Position numbers and translations under genes: made by a program. From assembly GCF_014647855.1 (NCBI RefSeq), contig NZ_BMPZ01000002.1:310001-374000 (forward strand): DNA of 64,000 nt, written 5' to 3'. Under the pieces are notes generated by a model, which saw only the letters and a list, made by a program, of their open reading frames with translations, was not told the DNA's origin and did not search any database. Shown here piece by piece: positions 21,044-31,433 of the stretch. The DNA comes from Shewanella gelidii. GTDB lineage: Bacteria; Pseudomonadota; Gammaproteobacteria; Enterobacterales; Shewanellaceae. Within the stretch, counting starts at the first letter, position 1; every line of letters starts with the position of its first letter.

Positions 21044-24000
21044 ATGCCTGCTCCAAGTTTTGTTCATTTGCGTGTCCACAGCGACTTTTCAATGTGTGAC
21101 GGCGTTTCAAAGGTTAAGCCCATATTGTCTCGTGCTACCGAGCTTGAGATGGCCGCGATTGCTCTGACCGATCAGAATAACCTCTGTGGTTTGGTTAAGT
21201 TTTATAGCGGGTGTCATGGGGCCGGAATTAAGCCAATTATAGGCGCCGATTTTTGGATGCAGGTCCCAAGCTTTGGTGATGAGTTATGCTCTGTCACTGT
21301 GATTGCTATAGATAACGACGGCTACCAGTGTTTAACGCAATTGATTAGTATGGCGTATTTGCGTGGCCAAATTCAGGATCGCGTTGTTATTGATCAAACT
21401 TGGTTGATTGAACAAAATGCGGGAATTATTCTACTATCTGGTGGACGTGAAGGAGATATTGGTAAAGCGCTACTGAAAGGGAACCAAGCTCAAGTCGATG
21501 AGCTTGTTCAGTTTTATAAACAGCACTTTGATGATCGTTATTATCTCGAGCTGCTGCGCACTGGTCGGCCAGATGAAGAACGTTACTTGCACATGGCGGT
21601 AGCATTAGCAGAGGCAGCGCAACTGCCCGTCGTAGCGACTAACCAGGTGGTTTTTCTCCAACCTGAAGATTTCGACTCCCATGAAATTCGTGTGGCAATT
21701 CATGATGGCTATACGCTTGCCGACCCCCGTCGCCCTAAGACCTATTCCAATGAGCAATACCTCCGTAGTCAGGAAGAAATGTGTGAGTTGTTTGCTGACA
21801 TCCCTGAAGCTATCGAAAACTCCGTGGAAATTGCGAAGCGCTGCAATGTAACCGTTAGACTTGGAGAGTATTTCTTACCTAACTTTCCAACCGGTGATTT
21901 GTCTATCGAAGACTTTTTGGTTGAGGTTTCAGAAAAAGGGTTGCAAGAACGGTTAGAGTTTTTGTTTCCAGACCCTGAAGAGCGTGCGCAAAAGCGAGGT
22001 GAGTATGATGAACGGCTCGATATTGAGCTAAAAGTTATTAACAATATGGGTTTTCCTGGTTACTTCTTGATCGTTATGGAGTTTATCCAGTGGGGTAAAG
22101 ATAACTTTATTCCTGTGGGACCCGGTCGAGGATCCGGTGCGGGCTCTTTGGTTGCTTATGCTTTAAAAATTACAGATTTAGATCCGCTTGAATTCGATTT
22201 GTTATTCGAGCGTTTTTTGAACCCAGAGCGGGTATCCATGCCTGACTTTGATGTCGATTTTTGCATGGATCGCCGAGATGAAGTGATTGACCACGTCGCA
22301 GAGCTTTATGGCCGTGATGCCGTATCGCAAATCATTACTTTCGGAACCATGGCGGCTAAGGCGGTAATACGAGACGTGGGGCGTGTGCTTGGCCATCCTT
22401 ATGGTTTTGTCGACCGAATTTCAAAGCTCGTTCCACCAGAGCCGGGAATGACGCTTGCGAAGGCTTTTGATGTGGAGCCAGGCCTTCAAGAAAGCTACGA
22501 TGCAGATGAAGATGTCAAAGATCTGATAGACATGTGTCGTAAGCTTGAAGGAGTAACACGAAATGCCGGTAAACATGCCGGCGGCGTTGTTATTTCGCCA
22601 ACCAAAATTACTGACTTTTCCCCCCTATATTGCGATGCTGAAGGGCTAAACCCGGTTACCCAGTTTGATAAAAATGATGTAGAAACGGCCGGCTTGGTGA
22701 AGTTTGACTTTTTGGGGCTTCGAACCTTAACAATTGTTGATTGGGCTTTGCAAATGGTCAATCGGGTTGAGCGGGAACAAGGTCGACCTGATATCGATAT
22801 TGCGGCGATTCCACTGGATGATCCGGCATGCTTTCGCTTATTGCAACGCTATGAAACAACAGCGGTGTTCCAGTTAGAGTCCCGCGGTATGAAGGACTTG
22901 ATTAAGCGCCTTCAGCCAGACTGCTTCGAAGATATGATTGCACTGGTGGCCTTGTTCAGGCCAGGGCCTTTGCAATCGGGAATGGTTGATAACTTTATTG
23001 AGCGTAAGCATGGCCGCGAAGAAGTTTCTTATCCAGATGCAGAATACCAACATGAGTCATTAAAAGACTTACTTGAGCCTACTTACGGCATTATTCTTTA
23101 TCAAGAGCAAGTGATGCAGATTGCTCAGGTCTTATCGGGCTATACCCTAGGTGGCGCAGACATGCTACGCCGCGCAATGGGTAAAAAGAAGCCTGAAGAA
23201 ATGGCAAAACAGCGCAGTATTTTTAAAGAAGGTGCGATAAATAATGGCGTAGACGGCGAGTTGTCGATGAAAATCTTCGACTTAGTTGAGAAGTTTGCGG
23301 GCTATGGCTTTAACAAATCTCACTCAGCAGCGTATGCATTAGTTTCATATCAAACTTTGTGGCTGAAAACTCACTACCCTTCACAATTTATGGCGGCTGT
23401 AATGTCTGCCGATATGGATAATACCGATAAAATTGTCACACTAGTTGATGAGTGTGAGCGGATGGGATTGCCTTTGATCCCGCCTGATGTCAATAAAGGG
23501 CTTTTCAAATTTACCGTCGATGATGATCTTAATATTGTGTATGGCATTGGCGCGATTAAAGGTGTGGGCGAAGGGCCTGTTGATTCAATTTTGGAAGCAC
23601 GCAAAGATGGTCCGTTTAAGGATCTATTTGATTTTTGTGCTCGAATTGATCTGAAGAAGCTCAATAAGCGTGTTATTGAAAAATTGATCTCCGCGGGTGC
23701 TTTGGATAGCTTGGGACCACATCGTGCTTCGATGGTAGCAACCCTGCCAGAGGCTATTCGCGCAGCTGATCAACACGCCAAAGCTGAAGCCATAGGCCAA
23801 CATGATATGTTTGGCCTTTTAAATAGTGAGCCGGAAGACACTAAGCAGCAATTTGTCCACTGCACGCCGTGGCCAGATAAAGTGTGGTTGGAAGGTGAAA
23901 GAGATACATTAGGCTTGTATCTTACCGGCCATCCAATCAATCAATATTTAAAAGAGTTAAAACAATATACTTCTGGCCGCCTAAAAGATATCCACCCAAC

Positions 24001-24517
24001 GGATCGCGGCAAAACCGTAAAAGCATCTGGCTTAGTGGTCGCTACGCGAGTCATGCTCACCAAGCGTGGCGCCAAGATGGGATTAGTGACCCTTGATGAT
24101 AAAAGTGCTCGGCTTGAAGTGATGCTCTTTACCGAAGCTTTTGAGAAGTTTAATCATTTGCTAGAGAAAGATAGAATTCTGATTTGTGAAGGTGAGGTTA
24201 GTGTGGATGATTTTTCCGGAGGAAACCGGATGACTGCGCGCAACATCATCGATATTGGTGAAGCGAGATGCCATTTCGCAAAAGCACTAGAGATTGATTT
24301 AGAAGCGCAAACATTAACTCCTGAGCGTTTAAACCAGTTCCAAACGTCACTAACGCCGTGGAAAAATAGTACGGTACCCGTTGTTATCAATTATGAGCAA
24401 GCGCAAGCGAAAGGCCAGCTCATTTTAGGGGATGAATGGCGTGTCAATCCAAGCGATGAATTGATGCTTGATCTTGAATCAATGTTAGGACCTGGAAAGG
24501 TTCGGATTGTATTTTAA
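21044..24517 (+). CDS. dnaE: DNA polymerase III alpha subunit
   Basis: DnaE is the replicative polymerase subunit. The 1157 residues (E. coli 1160) start with a PHP domain ([18 protein letters not shown]). The polymerase palm has catalytic aspartates in [15 protein letters not shown] (about 400) and [13 protein letters not shown] (about 555). A helix-hairpin-helix region, an OB domain ([17 protein letters not shown]) and the tau-binding C-terminus follow. A 150-bp gap separates it from rnhB, so it may have its own promoter. accA does not follow it; tilS does. Confidence 0.98.
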   Translation: MPAPSFVHLRVHSDFSMCDGVSKVKPILSRATELEMAAIALTDQNNLCGLVKFYSGCHGAGIKPIIGADFWMQVPSFGDELCSVTVIAIDNDGYQCLTQLISMAYLRGQIQDRVVIDQTWLIEQNAGIILLSGGREGDIGKALLKGNQAQVDELVQFYKQHFDDRYYLELLRTGRPDEERYLHMAVALAEAAQLPVVATNQVVFLQPEDFDSHEIRVAIHDGYTLADPRRPKTYSNEQYLRSQEEMCELFADIPEAIENSVEIAKRCNVTVRLGEYFLPNFPTGDLSIEDFLVEVSEKGLQERLEFLFPDPEERAQKRGEYDERLDIELKVINNMGFPGYFLIVMEFIQWGKDNFIPVGPGRGSGAGSLVAYALKITDLDPLEFDLLFERFLNPERVSMPDFDVDFCMDRRDEVIDHVAELYGRDAVSQIITFGTMAAKAVIRDVGRVLGHPYGFVDRISKLVPPEPGMTLAKAFDVEPGLQESYDADEDVKDLIDMCRKLEGVTRNAGKHAGGVVISPTKITDFSPLYCDAEGLNPVTQFDKNDVETAGLVKFDFLGLRTLTIVDWALQMVNRVEREQGRPDIDIAAIPLDDPACFRLLQRYETTAVFQLESRGMKDLIKRLQPDCFEDMIALVALFRPGPLQSGMVDNFIERKHGREEVSYPDAEYQHESLKDLLEPTYGIILYQEQVMQIAQVLSGYTLGGADMLRRAMGKKKPEEMAKQRSIFKEGAINNGVDGELSMKIFDLVEKFAGYGFNKSHSAAYALVSYQTLWLKTHYPSQFMAAVMSADMDNTDKIVTLVDECERMGLPLIPPDVNKGLFKFTVDDDLNIVYGIGAIKGVGEGPVDSILEARKDGPFKDLFDFCARIDLKKLNKRVIEKLISAGALDSLGPHRASMVATLPEAIRAADQHAKAEAIGQHDMFGLLNSEPEDTKQQFVHCTPWPDKVWLEGERDTLGLYLTGHPINQYLKELKQYTSGRLKDIHPTDRGKTVKASGLVVATRVMLTKRGAKMGLVTLDDKSARLEVMLFTEAFEKFNHLLEKDRILICEGEVSVDDFSGGNRMTARNIIDIGEARCHFAKALEIDLEAQTLTPERLNQFQTSLTPWKNSTVPVVINYEQAQAKGQLILGDEWRVNPSDELMLDLESMLGPGKVRIVF

Positions 24518-24532
24518 GGAACACTATTTAAC

Positions 24533-25975
24533 ATGCAGCAAGCGCAATTGATTCAAGCCATAACCGATGCAGTGAATCGTGTCCCCAAAATCGATTGTGC
24601 TCAGTCAAAACAACAAATCGTGTTGGCCTACAGTGGCGGCGTCGACTCCGAAGTACTGGCTTTTGGCTTAAGTCAATTCGCACAGCAAAACCCTCAATAT
24701 CAATATATGTTTGTTTATGTTCATCATGGGCTGAGTGACAATGCTGATGATTGGCAACAACATTGCGTACAACGTGCAAAGCATTACCAAATAGACTTTA
24801 ACGTTGCACGAGTAAAGCTTGAGCTAAATAAAGGTGACAGTATTGAGTCACAAGCGCGGGACAAGCGGTATGCGGCACTTGAAGCATTGATGTCTAAGGG
24901 GGATATTTTGCTGACCGCCCATCATCAGGATGATCAGCTTGAAACCTTATTGCTAGCACTTGCTCGTGGTCTTGGCCCGAAAGGACTGGCTTCTATGTCA
25001 ACACTGCAACCATTCAAGGGGGACAAATATATAGTTCGGCCTATGCTTGCGTTTAGCCGTGCTGATATTGAGGCATTTAGTTGCCGTTATGGGTTGAAGC
25101 ATATTGAAGATGAAAGCAATTTTGATAGCCGTTTTGACCGAAATTTCCTACGCCATGAAATTATTCCACTTCTAAAGTCGCGTTGGCCAAGTTATGCGGT
25201 CACCGTTAGCCGCAGTGCCGCTTTGTGTGCAGAACAGCAGCAAACATTGGATGAGCAAGTACATCGTCTTTTGCCGCAATTACTATCTTCCTCTCGATAC
25301 TCTCAATATCCGATATTTGACCTAGAGAAGCTCATGGAATATAGCCAAGCGATGAGAACGCAACTTTTGCGTGGCTATCTACATCATTGCCAATTGCCGA
25401 CGCTCTCGCGAGCGCAAACCGAGCAAGTACTTGAACAATTAATTTTTGCCAAAACTGACGCAAATGTACACTTTAAAGCTGAGGGGATAGCCATACGGCG
25501 ATTTCAACAATTTGCTTATGTTGAGCGACAAGTGGATAGTTCAACTTTGGCTCAATCTAGTAGTGCATTGTTAACGAAGCTTAAACGAGAGATACAAGCC
25601 ACGAAGGAGAAACATTCGCAAATAGAAAAGGCAGAATCTTCTGGCGGTTTGGAGAATGCTCTGACTCATAGCGCTAATCAAGAAAGTTCTTTACTGCTTT
25701 GTCCTAAAATGCGCTTACCTGAGGACCTAGAATTGTTAACGGTGAAGTATCGGTTGGCGGGGAGTTATCGCTGTCAGCCCCATTACCGAAATAAAGGTCG
25801 TGAATTGAAAAAAGTATTGCAGGAGCTTGCGGTACCGCCTTGGGTGCGCTGCCGGGTGCCCTATTTGTTTTACGGTGCACAGTTGGTCGCGGCGATAGGC
25901 TTATGGGTTGAAAAGCCATTTGTCGCAAAGGACGGGGAGTTAAGCATTCAATTTGATACAGATAAACTGCGTTAA
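24533..25975 (+). CDS. tilS: tRNA(Ile)-lysidine synthase
   Basis: TilS attaches lysine to C34 of tRNA-Ile2, which changes its decoding from AUG to AUA. The PP-loop ATP motif AYSGGVDSEVLAF is near residue 29. TAHHQDDQLETLLLALARG and a C-terminal TilS domain (CQPHYRNKGRELKKVLQE) are also present. At 480 aa it exceeds E. coli TilS (432). Some of the extra length is a Ser/Gln/Glu-rich stretch at about residues 335-390, between the substrate-binding and C-terminal domains. It starts 15 bp after dnaE. Confidence 0.94.
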   Translation: MQQAQLIQAITDAVNRVPKIDCAQSKQQIVLAYSGGVDSEVLAFGLSQFAQQNPQYQYMFVYVHHGLSDNADDWQQHCVQRAKHYQIDFNVARVKLELNKGDSIESQARDKRYAALEALMSKGDILLTAHHQDDQLETLLLALARGLGPKGLASMSTLQPFKGDKYIVRPMLAFSRADIEAFSCRYGLKHIEDESNFDSRFDRNFLRHEIIPLLKSRWPSYAVTVSRSAALCAEQQQTLDEQVHRLLPQLLSSSRYSQYPIFDLEKLMEYSQAMRTQLLRGYLHHCQLPTLSRAQTEQVLEQLIFAKTDANVHFKAEGIAIRRFQQFAYVERQVDSSTLAQSSSALLTKLKREIQATKEKHSQIEKAESSGGLENALTHSANQESSLLLCPKMRLPEDLELLTVKYRLAGSYRCQPHYRNKGRELKKVLQELAVPPWVRCRVPYLFYGAQLVAAIGLWVEKPFVAKDGELSIQFDTDKLR

Positions 25976-26206
25976 TGGTTGATTCGACATCTGTTCTTAA
26001 TCGTGTTTTGATGTTTAAGTCTCGCGAGACATTCCACCAATAGTTATTTATGCGCAGTTTTTTCTTTGCGAAATTCGCCCGATAAAATAGCAATGTTGGT
26101 GTGGCTTTCTTGCTAGGTTACGGCCATAAAAAGAAAAGGCACCTGCAACTGGAGTTGTCGCAAATGCCAAAGTTAACAAGGGGCTAGTTTACTTATCGAC
26201 CAACAC

Positions 26207-27094
26207 CTATTTTACTTTAAAAGTTTTATAACAATGCCTTCCTGCAGCTTTCGCTTGGTATAGCGCTGAATCTGCTCGATCATAAAGTTCTTTTGCCGAT
26301 AAGCTGGCTTCCCACTTGGCAATTCCCATACTGGTATGTACTTGGTGCTCTTTTAAAACCGCTTGTTTTGCCATTGCTTTTTGCAACCTTTGACACAACA
26401 CAGCTGCGGCGTCATGGCAGCCGTGAACAATTACGACAAATTCATCACCGCCAATCCTAAATGCTTGATCGCTGTCGCGTATGCTGTCATTCAGCAAATA
26501 AGCAAATTTATGCAGTATCTCATCACCAAAACTATGGCCATAAGTATCATTGAGCTGCTTGAAGTTATCGATGTCGAGGATCACCAGCGAAAGGTGAGGT
26601 TCCGATTGTCGATTTGCTTTCGCAAGTGATTTTGCGATAGTTTGGTTGTAATAGTGTCGATTCCCTAAGTTAGTCAAAGAATCGAACATTGCCTGCTGGG
26701 ACATGTTTTGATACTTGATTGCGTTAAGAAGAGGTTGCAAGAGTAAGCGCTCGATACCTTGGAGTATATCGAGTTGTGAAGAGGTCAGTGCCGAAATGAG
26801 ACGGTAATGTATGGACAAGCTCTGACGGTCTTGCTCTGCAACATGTTTTAGGCTGATCCCATGGTGTTTTCCCCAGTGGAATTGTTGCTTGGCAACCTGA
26901 AGATGGACACCTTGAATCGGCAAAATTTGCCCGATCATTTTTCCGTAACAGGCAAAGACTGTCCGTGGGTCTAAACTTGCATGTAGCTGTTGCATTATCT
27001 GTAGCATATCCGGTTCAGCTTGATCTTGTTTATAAAATTCAGGTTGATAGCGGTATTCTTCAGGGTAAAACTCTGTTGCTAATCCAAAGTCCAT
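26207..27094 (-). CDS. Diguanylate cyclase with N-terminal sensory region
   Basis: The C-terminal half (about residues 130-295) is a GGDEF domain with intact active site FRIGGDEFVVIV. The allosteric I-site RDSD lies exactly five residues before GGDEF. It should therefore make cyclic di-GMP and be product-inhibited. The N-terminal 125 residues have no membrane segment and resemble a degenerate GAF-like sensor (inference). I start at ATG 27094, which has GGAG 8 nt upstream, rather than at an in-frame TTG at 27130. It is convergent with tilS and divergent from the antiporter. Confidence 0.88.
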   Translation of the reverse strand: MDFGLATEFYPEEYRYQPEFYKQDQAEPDMLQIMQQLHASLDPRTVFACYGKMIGQILPIQGVHLQVAKQQFHWGKHHGISLKHVAEQDRQSLSIHYRLISALTSSQLDILQGIERLLLQPLLNAIKYQNMSQQAMFDSLTNLGNRHYYNQTIAKSLAKANRQSEPHLSLVILDIDNFKQLNDTYGHSFGDEILHKFAYLLNDSIRDSDQAFRIGGDEFVVIVHGCHDAAAVLCQRLQKAMAKQAVLKEHQVHTSMGIAKWEASLSAKELYDRADSALYQAKAAGRHCYKTFKVK

Positions 27095-27310
27095 AATATT
27101 AACTCCAGCAGTGAAGGACTCGTGTACCAAGAGATTTGCAATAAGTGTGCCTGATATAGAAGTAATTTAGTTTATCTTTATATGTCATTGGTTTAGCAAA
27201 GGTTAAAAACTTTGGTTTGCCTCCATGTCAGTATATTGGCAAGCCTGAAAAACGTTTGTGTCATTTTTTCCTCATTGTCTTAAGTTGTTCGTTGGGAGTA
27301 TCTGAACTAG

Positions 27311-29257
27311 ATGGAACACAGCTTTTTGATTCAAGTTTTATTAATGCTTGTCATTGCCATTATTTCTATTGCGTTGTTGCGCCGAATAGAGCTTCCTGCA
27401 ATTTTGGCTTATTTGTTTACCGGGGTCATTAGTGGCCCGAGTGGTTTCCATTGGTTTACCCAGCATCAAATGCAATCGGTTGCTGAGCTGGGTGTGGTAC
27501 TGCTGATGTTTACCTTAGGTCTTGAGTTCTCTTTGCCGAGATTATGGGCTATGCGCAGAACCGTATTTGGTCTGGGTGTTGCGCAAATGACGATTACGGC
27601 GTTGCTCGGTATTGGTGGCGCGATGCTGTTTTCGCAGACCTTGGTTGAGTCTGTGGTGATTGGTTCTGCGATTGCGCTTTCATCCACTGCAATTGTATTA
27701 AAGCTACTGAATGAACAAGGTTGGTTGAGGCGCCGCCACGGTGAGCTCTCTGTGAGCGTGTTGCTATTTCAAGATATCGCAGTTGTACCGTTACTCATCT
27801 TGTTGCCTCTGCTCGCGGCAGATGGTGACAGCATGTCAATTGAAGGCATCGTGATTAGCATTGTGCAAGGCAGTCTTGCCTTTATCACCATCATGGCTAT
27901 CGGCAAGTGGGCTTTACCCCGACTTTTTGATGAAGTTGCGCGTTCAAAGTCGAATGAGCTATTTGTTTTATCCACACTGGTGGTTGCATTAATCACTGGA
28001 GCTATCACTCAGTGGTTAGGCCTTTCAATGGCATTAGGTGCATTTATGGCGGGTATGCTGCTGAGTGAGAGTCAATACCGTCGGCAGCTTGAAGCGGATA
28101 TTCGCCCGTTTCGAGATCTATTGATGGGCCTATTTTTTATTTCCATCGGTATGTTACTCGATTTTTCGCTAGTGCTTCGCTTCTGGTGGCAAATATTACT
28201 GATCCTCGTGCTGGTGGTCTCCAGTAAAGCGCTTATTGTTTTTATTATTTTGAAGCTTGCAAAAGAGTCTTTTCGTGCATCTGTCGCAACGGCGTTGAGC
28301 CTTGCTCAAGTGGGTGAATTTAGTTTTGTTGTCTTAGCCTTGGCTGTGAATTATCAATTATTGGATAAAGAGGTGAGTACCATTTTGGTGATGGTTGCAG
28401 TGATGTCGATGGCAATTGCACCTTGGCTTGTTCGCCATAGTATGGATGTGGCAAAACGCCTGCAAGGGGTGAAACGAAAACCCACGACGAATGAAACAAT
28501 TCCTCATATTGAGCATCATTCAGACCTTGTTGTCATCCTTGGCTATGGTCGTGTCGGTCAAACCATTGCGCGCTTTTTAAAAACAGAAGCTGTTCCTTAT
28601 ATCGTTTTGGATTTAGACCCGACTCGTGTGGCCGAATCTAGACAGGCCGGAGAACCAGTTTACTTTGGTGATGCTTGTAAGCGCAGTATCTTGAAGGAAG
28701 TCGGGATTAGAGATGCGAAAATGATTGTTTTGACCTTTTCAGATCATCGAACATTAGAAGATGTCACCGCGCTCTGTCGCCAGTTGGTTTCGAATGCAAA
28801 AATATTGGTGCGTACCCGTGATGATGAAGGGCTTGAGGAGTTAGAAGAAGCGGGTGCAAGTCAAGTTATTCCTGAAACGCTGGAAGGCAGTTTAATGTTA
28901 GTTTCTCAGGTGCTTTATCAGTGTGGCGTGCCACTAACGCGTATTTTGAAACGGTTGGAATCCGAGCGCCGGAATCATTACCAATACCTACATGGATTCT
29001 TTTCAGGTACAGAAACTGACTTTAGTTTGGAGCTATTACATGCAGTCGCCTTGCCACGTGGCGCGAATGCAGTTGGCAAATTGGTCGCAGACATTGCTTG
29101 GGATGAAATGAAAATTGAATTGCGGGCTATTCGTCGTGGTGGAGAAGAGTTTGATCACCCTGATGGTGACTGGGTTATTCGAGCCGGGGATACGTTATTG
29201 TTAGTGGGTAAGCCCCGCCGTGTGGAAAAAGCTGAGGCATTTTTACTGCAAGGTTAA
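27311..29257 (+). CDS. CPA2-family K+(Na+)/H+ antiporter with RCK domain
   Basis: The first 390 residues form about 12-13 membrane segments of the cation:proton antiporter-2 fold (LPAILAYLFTGVISGPSG; LSSTAIVLKLLNEQG). A cytoplasmic TrkA-N/RCK domain follows, with nucleotide motif ILGYGRVGQTIARFL (about 400-530). A TrkA-C domain (about 560-648) ends the protein. The architecture is that of KefB/KefC/YbaL-like potassium efflux systems, which respond to nucleotides or thiols. No KefF/KefG-like ancillary gene is adjacent. The exact ion and trigger cannot be given. Confidence 0.88.
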   Translation: MEHSFLIQVLLMLVIAIISIALLRRIELPAILAYLFTGVISGPSGFHWFTQHQMQSVAELGVVLLMFTLGLEFSLPRLWAMRRTVFGLGVAQMTITALLGIGGAMLFSQTLVESVVIGSAIALSSTAIVLKLLNEQGWLRRRHGELSVSVLLFQDIAVVPLLILLPLLAADGDSMSIEGIVISIVQGSLAFITIMAIGKWALPRLFDEVARSKSNELFVLSTLVVALITGAITQWLGLSMALGAFMAGMLLSESQYRRQLEADIRPFRDLLMGLFFISIGMLLDFSLVLRFWWQILLILVLVVSSKALIVFIILKLAKESFRASVATALSLAQVGEFSFVVLALAVNYQLLDKEVSTILVMVAVMSMAIAPWLVRHSMDVAKRLQGVKRKPTTNETIPHIEHHSDLVVILGYGRVGQTIARFLKTEAVPYIVLDLDPTRVAESRQAGEPVYFGDACKRSILKEVGIRDAKMIVLTFSDHRTLEDVTALCRQLVSNAKILVRTRDDEGLEELEEAGASQVIPETLEGSLMLVSQVLYQCGVPLTRILKRLESERRNHYQYLHGFFSGTETDFSLELLHAVALPRGANAVGKLVADIAWDEMKIELRAIRRGGEEFDHPDGDWVIRAGDTLLLVGKPRRVEKAEAFLLQG

Positions 29258-29359
29258 GAGAGTTGAAGGTAAGAATTGTTTAGGTTTGTCGCATATCTTG
29301 CACTATGCAGTCAGCGAGCTCAGAACAAGCGCTGAAGAATATAACAAAGGATTGTACAT

Positions 29360-30064
29360 ATGTTTTATTACCCCCTCCAAATCGCGCTCGCCCCGATTTT
29401 GCTTTATCAAGGTAAGCAAGTGCGAAAAACTGCATTGAAGTTGCCTGAAGCTGCAGGTGCGCGTCAGGGTAGGTGCGGCGAAGGGGAGCCGTTAAAGGTT
29501 CTCATTATCGGTGACTCGGCTGCGGCTGGAGTTGGCGTTGATTGTCAATCTGAAGCACTGAGTGGTCAGTTAGCTCAGGCATTAAGTCATCAGTTTGACG
29601 TGCATTGGCAATTGAGAGCCCAGTCAGGGTTCACGACTTATGATTGCATGCGTGCAATTGAAGTAACGGATTGTGTCGTTGATGTTGTTGTCGTGTCTTT
29701 AGGCGTGAATGATGTGCTGCGTTTGCCAAATGTGAATGTGTGGATGAAGCATCAAAGTGCTTTTATTAGTGTATTAAGGCAGACTTATCAACCGCAACAG
29801 ATCATATTGACCCAAGTACCACCTATGGGACATTTTCCATTGTTACCTCATCCTTTGCGCTTTTTTCTCGGTTATAAGGCCAAGCTTTTCAATTTAGCGC
29901 TATCGAAATGGGTACAGCAGCAGAATGATTGCAGTCTATTGGATATTAGTGGTGAGTTAACGCAAGCGCATATGGCGAAAGATGGTTTTCATCCGGGGCC
30001 CAAAATTTATCAACGTTGGGGTCGCGTTGTCGCGCAAGAAATTATACAAAACAGGTTGTCTTAA
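29360..30064 (+). CDS. SGNH-family esterase/lipase
   Basis: The 234-residue protein carries the four SGNH blocks: GDSAAAG with the nucleophile Ser (about residue 53), the glycine in AQSGFTTYD, GVNDV with Asn, and DGFHPGP with catalytic Asp/His near the C-terminus. The N-terminus is weakly hydrophobic (FYYPLQIALAPILLY) and may be a membrane anchor or an uncleaved signal. The substrate is unknown; related proteins hydrolyse acyl esters or thioesters. Its stop codon overlaps that of the convergent patatin-like gene. Confidence 0.82.
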   Translation: MFYYPLQIALAPILLYQGKQVRKTALKLPEAAGARQGRCGEGEPLKVLIIGDSAAAGVGVDCQSEALSGQLAQALSHQFDVHWQLRAQSGFTTYDCMRAIEVTDCVVDVVVVSLGVNDVLRLPNVNVWMKHQSAFISVLRQTYQPQQIILTQVPPMGHFPLLPHPLRFFLGYKAKLFNLALSKWVQQQNDCSLLDISGELTQAHMAKDGFHPGPKIYQRWGRVVAQEIIQNRLS

Positions 30065-31185
30065 CCAATATCAAAAAAAGATTTCAATTCATCGATTTGG
30101 CACATCGCATCTTGATAGCCCAGATCGATTAAGGCGCTCGTATAGGCCTTCTCAAATAACAGGTAAGACACAATACTTGAGTCTGAGCGGCGATCGATGC
30201 CGATTAGCCTTAATAGGCTTCGCACTGCAAAAGGCATATCTTGATAATAATGAGCGGCAAGCTGGCTTAAATCTTCACTTGGTTTAATTACGAGAGTTTC
30301 GATTTGTCGTAAAGGTATTGCCTGTTGGTTCTCCTCGGGGATCATTGCAAGCGTTTTGTTAATTCGCTCTAGCCTTTCAAGATCGCTATTGAGTGTATCA
30401 GAAAAAATCGTATCCAATAGATGACCTGCAATGGTTGCTGTTTTTGGATGGTGCTTTAGTTCTAACGGTGCCTGTTTATGGGGGCTTTCCAAATTGATCA
30501 CTAATATCTTTTTTGCGCCAAGATGTATCGGACTGCTTAAAGGTGCAAGCTGATGGACAGAGCCGTCGCCATAATAACCTTGGCCTAATTTTACCGAAGG
30601 GAAAACCAATGGAATGGCCGAGCTCGCAAGTAAATGTTCAGTATTTAACTGTATTCTTTCACCGCTTCTTCTGGCTCGATGCCAGTCATCTAACTCTTTC
30701 GCCGCTTGAAAAAATGTAACTGATTTAGAGGTGTTATAGCTAGAAGTATCAACACTCAGAGCGGTTAACGCGCCATTTTGAATATTCCTATCAATACGAT
30801 CAAAGTCCATTAACTCATTGAGAAGGTTTCGTAAAGGTTCATTATCAAATAGGCTGCCCGGTTCAGAGTTCAGCTTGCCGTCTTGAATGCCTCGGAGTGC
30901 CATCTTTCCTAAGTGGGATAGCACACCGGGAATAGACGATTGATATACTTTGCTCGTGGTGAAGTTTCGCCAAACCCATTCTAATTTGCGTACCCCTAGA
31001 TGAAAGCAAGAGGCATGTGTCGCCATAGAAATACCATTGATAGCACCCGCCGATGTACCACAGATAATCTTAAATGGAATTCCGTGATTGCGAGGATAGA
31101 ATTGGACGATCGCCTTAAATACACCCACTTGATAGGCTGCTCGCGCACCACCACCACCGAGAACAATCGCTCTAGACTCTGGCAA
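30061..31185 (-). CDS. Patatin-like phospholipase
   Basis: The 374-residue protein has the patatin catalytic plan. GGGGARAAYQVGV is the oxyanion loop (about 10-22), GTSAGAING contains the nucleophile Ser (about 43-50), and the partner Asp is in YYGDGSVHQLAPLS (about 205). No signal peptide is seen, so it is probably cytosolic or bound to the inner face of the membrane. Patatins of this class release fatty acids from phospholipids. The specific substrate is unknown. Confidence 0.85.
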   Translation of the reverse strand: MPESRAIVLGGGGARAAYQVGVFKAIVQFYPRNHGIPFKIICGTSAGAINGISMATHASCFHLGVRKLEWVWRNFTTSKVYQSSIPGVLSHLGKMALRGIQDGKLNSEPGSLFDNEPLRNLLNELMDFDRIDRNIQNGALTALSVDTSSYNTSKSVTFFQAAKELDDWHRARRSGERIQLNTEHLLASSAIPLVFPSVKLGQGYYGDGSVHQLAPLSSPIHLGAKKILVINLESPHKQAPLELKHHPKTATIAGHLLDTIFSDTLNSDLERLERINKTLAMIPEENQQAIPLRQIETLVIKPSEDLSQLAAHYYQDMPFAVRSLLRLIGIDRRSDSSIVSYLLFEKAYTSALIDLGYQDAMCQIDELKSFFDIG

Positions 31186-31266
31186 ATAACCTTCCTCAAA
31201 TATTTGAAACCTATATTAATTAAAGCGTTAAACGTTGTGAAAAATCAAGTTGCATTTGTTGTGAGC

Positions 31267-31285
31267 TTTCAAAGTCGCTTTGAAA
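31267..31285. promoter_or_regulatory. Perfect inverted repeat upstream of the patatin-like gene
   Basis: TTTCAAAG, TCG, CTTTGAAA: two perfect 8-bp arms with a 3-bp centre, about 80-100 bp upstream of the minus-strand lipase start. The size suits a dimeric repressor such as a TetR-family protein. The regulator is unknown. Confidence 0.4.
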
Positions 31286-31433
31286 CGGGGAGGTATATCA
31301 AAAGCGTAATTAACGACTTGCTAAATTAAGGGTTCGCTAAGCTTTGTGGCTAGCGGCATTGTATCGTAAAAACAGATTGCCACTATCTAATGGATACGTT
31401 TTACCTGATTGTATTCGGACGGTAACCTAAACA

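Noticed and set aside
26138..26168. Possible terminator between tilS and the diguanylate cyclase gene
   Set aside because: GGCA/TGCC and CAAC/GTTG arms are interrupted and no T-run follows, so the structure is too weak to call.
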